Source: Micractinium sp. NFX-FRZ
Taxonomy: Eukaryota > Chlorophyta > Trebouxiophyceae > Chlorellales > Chlorellaceae
Length of the DNA stretch: 64,000 bases
NCBI GenBank assembly: GCA_029339195.1
Contig: JAPTJF010000223.1
Location: 1-64,000, forward strand
Direction: 5' to 3'
In this document: positions 54,001 through 64,000 of the stretch, piece by piece
How positions within the stretch are numbered: the first letter of the stretch is position 1
How the letters are laid out: every line of letters begins with the position of its first letter
The notes under the pieces: generated by a model
Database searches by the model: none
Told to the model about the DNA's origin: nothing
Seen by the model: only the letters and a program-made list of their open reading frames with translations
Made by a program: the position numbers and the translations under genes

Positions 54001-56486
54001 TGGGTGGGGTAGGAGGAGGGGGGCCCAGGGGCAGTGAGGCGAGCAGCCTGCACCGCCGGCCAAACCACGAGTGCTGTAAGCTCCGAGGAGTGTGATTTGG
54101 TGGTGCTTGGTAGATTGCTTGATTGCTTGGCACAACTGGTGTGGCACATCCAACCCCGCCCCACCCCGCCCCGCCTCTATCACGCCCCCACCTGGAACTG
54201 GATGAGCGCAATCTTGGCGTTCTCCACCCGCGTGGGGCCGCCGGCGCCCTTGGCTGCAGGGGCAGGGTCCAGCGACCGCACACGTGGCATTCAGGAGTAG
54301 GTCAGCCGCCGGGAGTGCGGAGCCGGCCAGGCATGTGGCAGGCCGCAGGGCAGTGAGCCAGCGCCGGCAGTTGTAAGCCGGGCAGGCACATGGCGGGGCC
54401 GCAGGGCAGTGAAGCAGCGCCCCCGCCAGCGCCAGCCCAGCGCGCACACGAGGTTATGCACCTGCAGGCAGTTTGGTGCCCCACCCACCTGCTTTGAGGT
54501 CCAGCACCAGCCCATCCACCATCTCGCTGTCGTCGATTGTGGCGCCCGACTTGCACACCACCTGCAGGCAGGCACGAGAGGCAGAGCCAGCGGGGGGGGG
54601 CACAATCAGGCTGGTCGACGACAATATCTTGCATCCCATGTGACCGGGATGACACAACGGCATGACCCGAGCAGCCCCTAACCATACCGGGCGGAACGTG
54701 GGCCACCCTCCCCTGGGGATTTATATCCTGCCCACCTTGACGTCCTTCAGGTCCAGCAGGTCTGGGCGCTCCGGGTCCAGGATTTTGAGCAGGCAGTCCA
54801 CGGCCATGGGGCTGAGCAGGCTGGAGTTCTGGGAGATGATCTTGGAGGACAGGGAGGTGTTGGCGGCGCGGATGAGCGCGTCGCGGTCCTCGATGCTGAC
54901 GGGGATGGCGTACTCGGAGAGGATCTGCGTAGGGATGGGTGGGGGAGGGGGTGTGTGCAGGGAGCAGGGAAGGACGGGTGGGGAGCTCTCGTTGCGGCAT
55001 GGGAAAACACGGGAGGCGAAGGTGGATTGAGAGTGCTTGCACGAGTGGGTGTTGGAGGTGTGAGCAGTCTGAATACACGAGGCACACGCGCTCGCTCCCC
55101 GCATGCTGCCGCTCCCCACTCCTTCGCACCCACTCCCGCGGCCTGCACCTCACCCCACACCCACCCACCTCCACAGCTTTCTCCGCCGCCCGCCCAAAGG
55201 CGTCGGAGATGACGGTGGGGTGCACCCCCTTCTCAATCAGCTCCAGCGACTTGCGCAGCAGCGCGCCGCACATCACGGTCACAGAGGTGGTGCCGTCGCC
55301 CGCCACCACGTCCTGCAAGGGGAAAGGGGGGGAGCAGCACAGTAAATAAGGTTTGTCAAATCGGGAGACTTATGCGGCAGCGCGCCGCACATCACGGTGA
55401 CAGAGGGGGCACCGTCACCCGCGAACACGACATGGGGGAGGGAAGGGGTGCGCACAGAAAACTTGCCAATATCAAGACACCTGCGCAACATTTTTCCGCT
55501 CCCACAACCTGCCCCAACACAGCAGCACCAAGCACTGCGGTGCCCTGTCAGGCAGCACTCGCCATTGGCACCACCCTCTGTCACCCCGCAAGAATTGGTA
55601 AGTGGCAGCGCCCATCTGCAACATTCCGAACCCAGCAAGGCACCACCCAGCACCCTGCAGCGCTCAACATTCAGCGGCAGCGAGGCAGCGCCCGCCGAGC
55701 TAATAGAAGGCAGGCAGCACACACCTTCACCTTTAAGCCCAGCAATACACCACCCAGCGCCCAGCAAGCGAGTGAATTGTACAAAAGACAGCCTTGTAAG
55801 ACAGCCTACCCAAAAGACAGCCTACCTCCTCTTGCCCAGCAGGGCACCACCCAGCGCCCAGCACGCGCTCATCATGAATGGCAGGCAGCACCCACCTGCG
55901 ACTTGGCCAGGTCCACCAGCATCTTGGCCGCCGGCTGCTCCACCCGCATCTTGTTCAGGATGGTGGCTCCGTCGTTGGTGATGATCACCTCGCCGTCCGC
56001 CTGGGCCACCTGCAGGGCGGGAGCAGAGACGCGGGCGAGCAGCAGAGGAGCGGGCGGACGGCGGTTGGCGGCGGGTAGGCGGCGCGGCGTGCAGCGGCTG
56101 GCAAGGACGGCCGACCTGCTGCATGGCTGACTGTGGTGCGGCGGCTTTCTGAGAACAAGCGCGCACACAGGGTGCAGCGCTGCAGACAGCCATAAGCACC
56201 CGGGCCATGCCGCGCTGCTGCCGCCGCCGCCGCCAGCCCGCACCATCTTGTCCATTCCGCGGGGGCCCAGGCTGGTCCTGATGGCGTCGGCCACCGCCTT
56301 TGCCGCCTCAATGTTCATCAGCCGCACATCAGAACTCTTGGAGGAGTTCCTGCAGCGGACGGGGCAGGCAGCGGAGGTGATCATCAGCGGCAGTCGAAGC
56401 GCTATAGTGTGGCGGCAGCGATGCATCGAGGCGCGGGGTGCTCACTTGAACGTCTCTCCCTTGCGGGCAGCGGCAGGTGCCGCCAT
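51018..56486 (-). CDS. CCT4: T-complex protein 1 (CCT/TRiC) subunit delta (530 aa)
   Basis: Fifteen exons: 56486-56446, 56349-56244, 56009-55896, 55312-55169, 54924-54736, 54561-54489, 54253-54192, 53949-53875, 53593-53474, 53194-53048, 52705-52553, 52138-52058, 51867-51726, 51434-51370, 51098-51018; 1593 nt. CCT is the cytosolic ring chaperonin that folds actin and tubulin using ATP. Group II chaperonin motifs are intact: [36 protein letters not shown], and [10 protein letters not shown]. Delta-specific stretches include [73 protein letters not shown] and the end KIDDIVPTR. The start ATG at 56486 opens a 41-nt exon. The intron after 53875 begins with GC. Several introns contain exon-edge duplicates (listed separately). 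Confidence 0.93.
51294..51330 (-). repeat. Degenerate copy of the end of CCT4 exon 14
   Basis: The plus strand near 51361-51400 (donor region and VVQPLL codons) is echoed about 65 bases nearer the next exon, with a damaged donor. Confidence 0.45.
52885..52985 (-). repeat. Rearranged partial copies of CCT4 exon 10
   Basis: Two fragments of exon 10 recur in the following intron: the donor edge (GTGAGTGG after a stretch like GTGGAGGAGGCGGAT) at about 52954-52985 and an inner piece coding HMRPEKL at about 52885-52917. Confidence 0.6.
53399..53430. repeat. CA-rich microsatellite
   Basis: A run of ACACAC dinucleotides in a CCT4 intron. A second (AC)n run lies at about 53695-53714, directly adjoining the duplicated exon 9 acceptor. 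Confidence 0.8.
53659..53693 (-). repeat. Duplicate of the start of CCT4 exon 9 with intact acceptor
   Basis: The start of exon 9 ([12 protein letters not shown], acceptor CAG) is repeated 100 bases upstream with one synonymous change, then diverges. The acceptor is intact. Splicing to it would need a second donor to avoid frame damage. Confidence 0.8.
55375..55432 (-). repeat. Duplicate of the inner part of CCT4 exon 4
   Basis: The ATP-site codons [19 protein letters not shown] of exon 4 recur upstream in the intron as [19 protein letters not shown], with several replacements. It is decayed and probably not expressed. Confidence 0.8.
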
Positions 56487-56834
56487 TGTTGCTCTCTGCA
56501 CGCCCCGCTCGGTCAAGAAGGAAGCCGCGATCGAGTTGCTGGGCGGCGAATGGGCTCTTCGGCTGTGTGTGCAGCTGCAGCAGCGCTTAATTGGGCATTG
56601 CGATTGCGCTTCGGCGCTCGCAGACGTGCTGCGCCACTGAAATTTCGCGCCACGTGGCACTTCAATTCTTGGCACGCCTCTTGCTTTATCCCGCAAGCTC
56701 CCTATCTTCCGGCGCTTGGTCCCTTGAGCCCAGTGGCTGGCGAGCACCTTTGCGTTGCCCTCTTGTCAGCCTCTCAAAGAGAAACGGCCTGCGAAGCACA
56801 AAGGCCGGGGCTCCTTGAAAAATGGCATAGCGCC
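56487..56834. other. Shared divergent promoter of CCT4 and the PI 4-kinase gene
   Basis: 348 bases between the two start codons. Both transcription starts must lie here. No motif that I can defend. Confidence 0.6.
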
Positions 56835-59800
56835 ATGCCATTTACTCGCAAGTCCGCGGAGGCGGCCAAGCGGCCGGCCGAGCCAGGGGGGGAGAAGGGC
56901 AGCGACCTGCTCATCCGCTTCTTTGAGAGCGAGTGGTTCGACGCTTTCATCGCTTTGACGTGAGTGGAAGTCGAGGGTGGCGCCAGAGGTTGGCGGGCCT
57001 CCCCAGCTGGCTGTCGGCAGCGGCGCAGCGGAGCGTCTGCCGTTGGTGCGCCGCCTGCCATGTGGCGGGCGCACGCGGGGATCAAGCACCATGCCTCATG
57101 CGTCCTGGTGCCCCTACCCCCGCCCACGCAGCTACCTGTTCAAGAGCACCTCGCCGGGGGTGCAGGACTACCTGTGCAACCGGCTGTACACGCTGCCCGA
57201 GAGCGACGTGGAACGGTACCTGTCGCAGCTCACGCAGCTGTGCATCCAGCGGCCGGGGTCCCCGCTGGAGCGCGTCCTCGTAGACCTGTGTGCACAGTCG
57301 CTGCGCATCGCAGTCAAGGTGTGTGGGCGGTGCCTTGGCCGCTGTCGCTCCACGGGCGCAGCACCAAATTTGGGGCACCAGCTGCGGTGGTGGGAATGTT
57401 CCAACACAGGCCTGGCTAGGTCGTTAGGTCGGCAGGCTAGGTCGGGCGCCTGGCATTGCAGCCTCTCTGTGCCACAATGCTCCGCCGGCGTGCTGTCAAC
57501 TGCCACCATGTGCGGGTGTGCACCTGCAGACCTACTGGCTGCTGCTGGCCATCTCCCAAGACCTGCCCAAGAATGCACACGTGGCAGGGCTGCGCGACGC
57601 ATGCGAGCAGGCGGCGCTGCAGGGCCACTGGCAGCTGCCGTTCAAGCAGAGCCGCCTGCCGGCACCGCTCAGCATCAGCCCCAACAAGCGCCACCACGGC
57701 CGCACCCCGCTGCTGCTCAGCCCCAGCACCAGCTTGGTGGCACCCCTTGGCGGGCGCGGGAGCATGCTGCCGCTGTCCCCAGACGGCGACAGCCGGCCTA
57801 TGAGCCCGGATGGCCTGGGAGGCGGCCTCTACTCCTCAGTCTTCATGGACACGGGGGTGGAGGGCCTCATCTACAGCTCGCCGCCGCCAGATGCGCGGGA
57901 GGAGGCGCCGCGGGACCTGCGTGCCATCAGGTGCGGCGGGGCGGGTGGCGGCTGCAAGCATGGCTGCTGTTGCTGAGACTACTAGAGCCACTGAGTTGCT
58001 GCTGCTGCTGCTGCTGCATGGTTGCTGCCGCACTTTCGCTATGGTCAGAGGCGGAGCACAGTGCAGTAGCTGTTGCAGGCTAGCAAGCGGCTGCCCCCCA
58101 CACACCCTGCCCTGCTGAAGCCTCTTGCGTGTGCTCGTCTTACCGCCTGCAGGCAGCAGCTCGTGAGCTCACCGCGCGCCTCTCAGGGCTCCCTGCTTGA
58201 GGGCCCCGGCCACCCGCTGCTGCCGCTGCGGGTGGATGCCCAGCGCGTGAGCAGCCTGCAGGAGGAGCTGGGTGCTGGGGAGGGCGTGTCAGCTCTGCTG
58301 CTGCGCAGCGCCACAGCAGGCGAGGGCGGCGGCCCCGGCGTGGTGCAGCAGACAGAGAACGGGGCGCCTGCAGGGCCGCAGAGCAATGGCGGGCCCAGCG
58401 TGGAAATGTCGCCATCTGCGTCGCTGCTGCTCAGCCCGCCCAACAGCCCACGGCGGCGGCAGACCACATTTGGGGCGACGCTGGACTTTGTGGAGACGCT
58501 CTGCCAGGCCTCCTCCAGCCTCACCGCCTTCCAACGTGAGGCGGGGGTGGGTGCGTGCTGCTGAGTGTTCGCAACTGTTGGTGGTATGTGATGCTGCTGT
58601 GCCCTTGATGCTGCTCTGCTCTGCTGTCTTCTGCTGTGCGCTGCCCTGCGCTCACCTCCACGCCTGTCACTTGTCCTTCCTTTCCATGCAGCGGAGGACC
58701 GGGAGTGGGCCCTGCGCCGGGCGCTGCAGCAGATCAATGTTGAGATTGAGAAGGCCAGCCAGAATGGGGTGGCCATCTGGTTCCCCATGGGAGACAGCAA
58801 CCTGCGGGTGGTGCGCCTGGCGCCACGGGAGAGCCGGCTGCTCAACAGCAGGTGGGGAGGCAGGGCAGGGCACAGCTATGTGGTGCGCAGGGTGCATGTT
58901 GCGCGGCTGGCTGATGTGAGAGGGACGCTGCCTTCAGCAGAACCTGTGCTGTGTGCTGCCTCTGGCATGCGGCAGCTGCTTTGTGCGACGCTCTGCTCAT
59001 GACGCCCGTCTCCCGCCTACCGGTGGTGCAGGGAGAAGGCGCCTTTCACGCTGTGTGTGGAGGTGCTGGATGAGGCGGAGGCGCTGGCAGCTGCAGACGC
59101 GCGCGCAGCGGCCAAGGCAGCAGCAGCGGTAGCGCCTGTGCACTCAAAGCCTGATGGCGGGCGCGCCTCGTGTGCTGACTCTGCCAAGTCGCTGCTGGTG
59201 GCGCAGCCGCCGGCTGCAGAGGACAACGGGGCGGCGGCCGCTGCGGCGGAGGCAGCAGCTCATGGCATTCGCTTCCTGGCCAACCACCACCGCACCGTGT
59301 CCATGGACACGATGTCCATGGTGTCCAACAGTAGCGGCAGCACAGAGGCGGCGGCGCTAGCGGCGGTGCAGGGCAGCAGCGCGGTGACAGGGGACGCTGT
59401 GGGGGCGGCGCTGCCCTCGCCGCGGCTTGCCTCCTCAGACGGCGGCGGCAGCATCACGCCCAGGAGCAGCCCGCACGGCAGCGAGCGCAGCGGCATGCTG
59501 GTGTCGGAGCCCTCGTTTGCGGGCATGCTGCACCACGACGCTTCGCCGCCCGGTGGCGCTGCTGCCAACGGCTTGGCCAGCCCGCTGCCGCGCCCTCGGA
59601 GGCTGACAGATGATCTGGATGCTGTGTCAGATGTGCCCAGCATCAGCGAGGGCGGCAGCAGCATGGTGAGCAGCCCGCTGACGGCGGCAGAGGGCAGTGA
59701 CTCCCCACTGGGGCTGTCTGCCTTGTCTAGCCCCACGAGCGTGAGCTTTGACCAGCAGCAGCAGCAGCAGCAGCAGCATCCAGAGCAGCCGCACCAGCAT

Positions 59801-62800
59801 CAGCAGGCTGTGTCAGCAGACAAGCAGCTACAGCAGCAGCTGTCGGCGCTGCACCTGCCGGCACAGACGCGCGGAAAGCTGCCGGGCGCCGGCACCTGGA
59901 TTGGCGGCAGCACGTCGCCAGTGGCAGCCTCCGCTGCGGCACGGCTGCAGCAGCAGGAGCAGAGCAGCAGCAGTGGCAGGCACCACACTGTGAGCAGCGG
60001 CTTGGAGACAGCCTTGGCTGGGCTGCGGGGAGAGGCCCCACTGGTGTCTGTGCGACTAGAGGTGCTGAATGACCGCCCCCTGAGCTCTGCTCGCAGCACT
60101 GGCAGCAGCCAGGCAGAGCAGCAGCAGCAGCAGCATGTGCGCGCCTCCGAAGGCAGCACTAGCAGCAGCAGCAGCAGCACCACCGCCGCCGCTGCGGCGA
60201 TGGCGGCTGCCGAGCGGAGGCGTGCTAGCATAGACGCCGCACGCCGCGTGCAGCACCAGTGCGACAGCAGCAGCTGGACGTGCAAGTTGGGGCTGTGCAA
60301 GCTGTGCAACGCCAAGCTGGCAACCATGGGCGATGATGGCGACGAGCCGTATGTGCGCCTGCACTTCACCGTGCAGGGCGGCGTGGGTGAGTGCCCCGCC
60401 CCTGGCGCGCCCAACTGCCCTGGGACGTGCGTTTGCTGCAGCAGCTTTGCAACAGCATGCAATGGAGCACTGCTTTGCTGTGCTCATCCTCTCTGCCGCT
60501 GCTCAGTTGTGTACTCTGCCCTCCTGCCTGCCTCGCTACGCCTGCAGACCTGACGGTGCGCAAGCCTTCAGCACGGCACCAGCGCATGCCTTCTGATGAG
60601 GCGATCCTCAAGGTCGCCAAGCAGCACAAACTGCCAGCCCCAGAGCTGACTTCACCGCTGGCCGCTCCCCAGCAGCAGCAGGCGTTTGCAGGGCAGCTGA
60701 GCCGGCAGCGGCGGCAGCAGCAGCAGCAGCAGGGTGCAGCAGGGCCGGCAGCGGCCGTCGCAGCAGGCAGCGGCGCAGCGCAGGCATGCATGCCAGTGTT
60801 TCTGCCTGCAGCCAACGGCAGCGCCAGCGGTAGCCCTGCAGCAGCGGCCCTGACGCGTGGCGACAGGGAGGCTGAGCGGCAGGCATCCGCAGCTGCGGGG
60901 CCGGCGAGCGCCGAGGCACTGCAGCAGCAGCAGGCAGCAGAGGCGGTGTATGGCGAGCGCTGGCACGACCGCAAGGCGCGGGTCCAGCTGGCGTCGCCGC
61001 ATGGCAGGTGAGACCTTGTACATATATCTTTCCCGCTGCTGCTGTACGTGCCGCTAGGTGCACCTTGTGCGCAATTTGCCCTGCATGCGACCACTCTTGC
61101 TGGCCTGTGCTGCCTGGGCGCGTCCATGCCTGCAGCTGTGCGATGCACGCCAGCAGCCTGCCCCTGCCCACCCTTTGCCCCTCTGTCTGATAAGCATGCC
61201 CCCTACATGTTTGTTCCTTCCCTGCGTGGTCTGTCCCGCAGGCGGCCAGGGTGGGACCTGCGGTCTGTGATTGTGAAGACGGGGGACGACTGCCGGCAGG
61301 AGCTGCTGGCCATGCAGCTCATCCGCGCCTTCCACGAAATATTTGCCGAGGCGCAGCTGCCGCTCTGGCTGCGGCCTTTCGAGGTGAGCCGAGGAGCAGG
61401 GTGATGTGATTGTGATTGGGTGTGTATCCATGGGTGAGATGAGGAGGTTCTTAGGAAGGGCCTGCTGCACAGGCAGCGGCAGAAGCTCTCGCTGGCAGCT
61501 GGCCTCGCTGGGGCTGCACGCTGAGCTGTCAATCATCCTTGGTTGTGCGCCGCCCACCCGTGCCGCAGGTGCTGCCCACTAGCAACCGCACAGCGTTGAT
61601 AGAGATGGTGCCCAATGCGCCCTCCATCCACGCCGTCAAGTCCAAGTGCCCGCCCGGCATGAGGTAGGCAGCGCTGGCGGGCAGGGCGCTCACACTCTTG
61701 CGTGCTTGCATGCCTGGAGGGCTGGGAGCGATCACACACCATGTGGCTTCTTCTGTTCGAGGTGTTTACGGCCTTCAATTTTGTGTACTGCACTGTGCTG
61801 ACCCTCCTGCTGTGCTCCCACGCCTGCCCCCTGCCGTTACTGCCTGCAGCCTGCGGGAGCACCTGGCGGCGCGGTGCGGCGGCGCCGGCACGCCCGCCTT
61901 CATGCGCGCACAGCGCTGCTTCGCCGAGTCGCTGGCTGCCTACTCCCTGGTCTGCTACCTGCTGCAGATCAAGGACAGGTGCGCTGCTTCCTCCCCCCTG
62001 ACAGCCTGTGTTGCAAACCCTGTTGCTTGCCTGCTGTCGCTGCTGTGCTGCTGTCGGGCATTGTCCGTGGTAGGGGGCGGGCGGCTGGTAGGGGTAAGAA
62101 GCTGAGTGTAGGGAGAGAAGCTGAGTGTAGGGGAGAGAAGCTGGGTGGGACTGCTTGCCTGCCTGCCTGCACCCTTGCCTGTGTGCTTACCTGCACTCCT
62201 GCCCCTCCCTCTCCCTCCTGTGCCTCCCCCCCTTCTTCCCAACCCCCAGGCACAACGGCAACATCCTGCTGGACGACGAGGGGCACCTCATACACATCGA
62301 CTTTGGCTTCATGCTCAGGTGGGGTTGCACCCCATGGGCGCGTGGGTGAAGCAAGTGCAAGCACAGGGCAGGAAGGGAGCGTGAGGAGGGCGGCCCAGCC
62401 ACCCAGCCAGGGAGCGTCTCAGGGGCCTGCAAGCGCTGCCGCTGACAGCTGCTGACCCCGTGCCTCGCCCGCTCCCCTGCCTGCAGCAACTCCCCCGGCG
62501 GCGTCAACTTTGAGGCCGCCCCCTTCAAGCTGACGCGCGAGCTGCTGGAGGTGCTGGACTCGGACAGCGAGGGGAAGGCGTCGGAGCTGTTTGACTACTT
62601 CAAGGTGGGCCCACAGGGTTTGCCTGGTTCCGTTCTCGTTGCCGCTGTTGTTCTTGTTGCTGATGCTGGACTTGGACAGCGAGGGGAGGGCGTCGGAGCT
62701 CTTCGACTACTTCAAGGTGGGGGCACGGCACATGCTGCTTGCCTGGTTGGGTTCACATTGCCGCTGCTATGGCTGTTGCTGCTGTTCGACTACTTCAAGG

Positions 62801-63875
62801 TCAGTGCACGGGGGGGTGGTCTGCCTGCCTTGCCTTGCTGGCTGTTGCTGTTGTTCGACTACTTCAAGGTGGGGGCATGCTGGTTCAGCCTTGTTGGGCT
62901 CACATGTTGCTGTTGCTGTTGTTAAATGCTGGACTCGGACAGCGAGGGGAGGGCCTCGGAGCTGTTCGACTACTTCAAGGTGGGGGCACGGCACATGCTG
63001 CTTGCCTGGTTGGGTTCACATTGCCGCTGCTATGGCTGTTGCTGCTGTTCGACTACTTCAAGGTGGGCGCACGGGGGGTGGTCTGCCTGCCTTCTGGCTG
63101 CTGCTGCTGCTGTTGACTAGTTTATGGTGGGTGCACGCTGGGTGGCCGTGTTGGGCTCACGTTGCTGCTGCTGCTGCTGCTGGACTCGGACAGCAAGGGG
63201 AGGGCGCCAGAGCTGTTCAAGGTCGGGCGCACGGCACACGCTGCTTGCCTGGTTTGGTTCTCATGGCTGCTGCTATGGCTGCTGATGCTGCTGATGCTGC
63301 TCCTGCCTGCTGGTGTTGTTGTTGTCCGTGTTCTTTGGGCATCTTGTAGGAAGAAGTGAGCTGATTCCGCAAGGTGGCCTCTGTGCACACCAGGGTCCCA
63401 TCTGGGGCTTCCTGGCGCTGCACCCACTGCTTGGTTTCAACCACAGCTGTTTCTTCAACCACCTCGCCCCACCCTTCCCCCCTGCAGGTGCTCATGATCC
63501 AGGGCTTCCTGGCGCTGCGCAAGCACGCAGACCGCATCCTGCTGCTGACGGAGATGATGCAGAGTGAGGCTGCCGACCTGGCCGCAGCTGAGCCGGCGGA
63601 CTGCATGTTGCGAGTGTGCAGCGCCGTGCTCTATTTTGTGTGGCTGCAGGGGGTCATCAGCAGGCATCTGGCCTGGTCATACCATGTGTGCATGTGCCTC
63701 GTGTGTGCTCGGGTCTCATGGTGTGCACAGCCGGTGGTCTTGGTTCTCCTCACCTTGTTCTCGTCCCCACCCGCCGCCCCCACCTGCAGACAGCGGCTGC
63801 CCCTGCTTCAAGAGCCGCGTGTCGGCGGTGCAGGGCCTGAGGAAGCGCTTCCAGCTGGCGCTGCCCGACCCGCAG
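56835..63875 (+). CDS. PI4KB: Phosphatidylinositol 4-kinase, type III beta (3' end beyond the window)
   Basis: Fourteen exons supported: 56835-56959, 57132-57318, 57530-57930, 58153-58535, 58692-58851, 59032-60386, 60548-61007, 61242-61383, 61569-61663, 61850-61978, 62250-62318, 62487-62604, 63488-63563, 63790-63875; 1262 residues so far. It phosphorylates phosphatidylinositol at position 4 on Golgi/TGN membranes. The N-terminal helical domain ([31 protein letters not shown]) is followed by long Ser/Gln/Ala-rich linkers, mostly in the 1355-nt exon 6. Catalytic motifs: [20 protein letters not shown] (Lys ~1036), [28 protein letters not shown] and HIDFGFML (Asp ~1163), then [16 protein letters not shown] and [14 protein letters not shown]. 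The last C-terminal helix is not assigned; the final exon probably lies right of 63937. Confidence 0.9.
62655..63225 (+). repeat. Array of partial copies of PI4K exon 12
   Basis: The real exon ends at 62604 with codons [16 protein letters not shown]. In the next intron this stretch or its last codons (FDYFK) recur about six times (ends near 62719, 62801, 62868, 62980, 63062, 63222), each followed by a GT. The spacer between copies (TGCTTGCCTGGTTGGGTTCA and CCGCTGCTATGGCTGTTGCT) is itself repeated. Two longer copies (62668-62719 and 62930-62980) keep most of the exon codons. Confidence 0.85.
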
Positions 63876-64000
63876 GTGGGGTGCGAGGGCGTGCGCCGGC
63901 ATCTGTGGGGGTTTGTGGCGCCGAGCTGAACTCCACAGCAGCTGGTGCACAGACTGATGTTTGCCTGTCTGGTACACGGCGAACTGAAGGGCAGGGGCTT
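63876..64000 (+). other. Right edge: probable last intron and possible final exon of the PI 4-kinase gene
   Basis: After the donor at 63876 there is a CCACAG acceptor-like site near 63936 followed by an open stretch to the window end. Its translation does not clearly match the C-terminal helix of PI4K beta, so I do not call it as an exon. Confidence 0.35.

Noticed and set aside
62668..62980. The long exon-12 copies in the PI4K gene as real extra exons
   Set aside because: Including them would repeat the DSDSEG...FDYFK stretch, which kinases of this family have once. They lack convincing acceptors; kept as repeats.

Overview
The window is nuclear DNA of a GC-rich, intron-dense green alga. Coding sequence is cut into many short exons (19 exons in an 8 kb gene, 32 in a 12.7 kb gene). 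Splice sites are mostly GTGAG/GTGNG...CAG. Where a 3' end is inside the window there is usually a TGTAA motif about 80-380 bases past the stop, which is the polyadenylation signal typical of Chlorophyta. A Chlorella/Micractinium-like trebouxiophyte is my best guess; the genus is inference. No prokaryotic features, transposon, tRNA or rRNA gene was recognised. Ten protein genes account for nearly everything. Exon models were built by hand: every junction keeps frame, the complete models are multiples of three, and known family motifs run across the junctions.

Layout. (1) Positions 1-22903, minus strand: three tandem paralogues of a multi-pass membrane protein fused to a class 3 (fungal-type) lipase domain. 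Copy A runs off the left edge; copies B and C are complete. They share most intron positions, but several introns have been gained or lost since duplication. (2) 23536-29499, minus strand: two tandem paralogues of a secretory-pathway, single-pass membrane RING-finger protein with a Cys-rich luminal segment. (3) 30703-43423, plus strand: one 32-exon gene for a secreted papain-type cysteine peptidase carrying five SRCR domains and an NHL-type beta-propeller. (4) 43932-46257, minus strand: Rtf2 (replication termination/splicing factor) with a ubiquitin-like domain ending in a di-glycine at its N-terminus. (5) 46503-50463, plus: translation factor eIF2B alpha. (6) 51018-56486, minus: chaperonin subunit CCT4. 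(7) 56835 to beyond the last supported exon, plus: phosphatidylinositol 4-kinase beta, 3' end not in the window. Genes 4/5 and 6/7 are divergent pairs with short shared promoters; 3/4 and 5/6 are convergent pairs with closely spaced polyadenylation signals.

The left half is an accessory, duplication-rich zone (lipid metabolism, ubiquitin ligase-like proteins, extracellular proteolysis). The right half is conserved housekeeping. Two protein architectures stand out: peptidase-SRCR5-NHL, and ubiquitin-like-Rtf2 with what looks like a processing site. A second theme is genomic: introns of at least six genes contain degenerate copies of the neighbouring exon edge together with its splice site, from one copy up to an array of about six in the PI4K gene. 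These look like the residue of repeated small tandem duplications across exon-intron borders and are a plausible source of intron growth and cryptic splicing.
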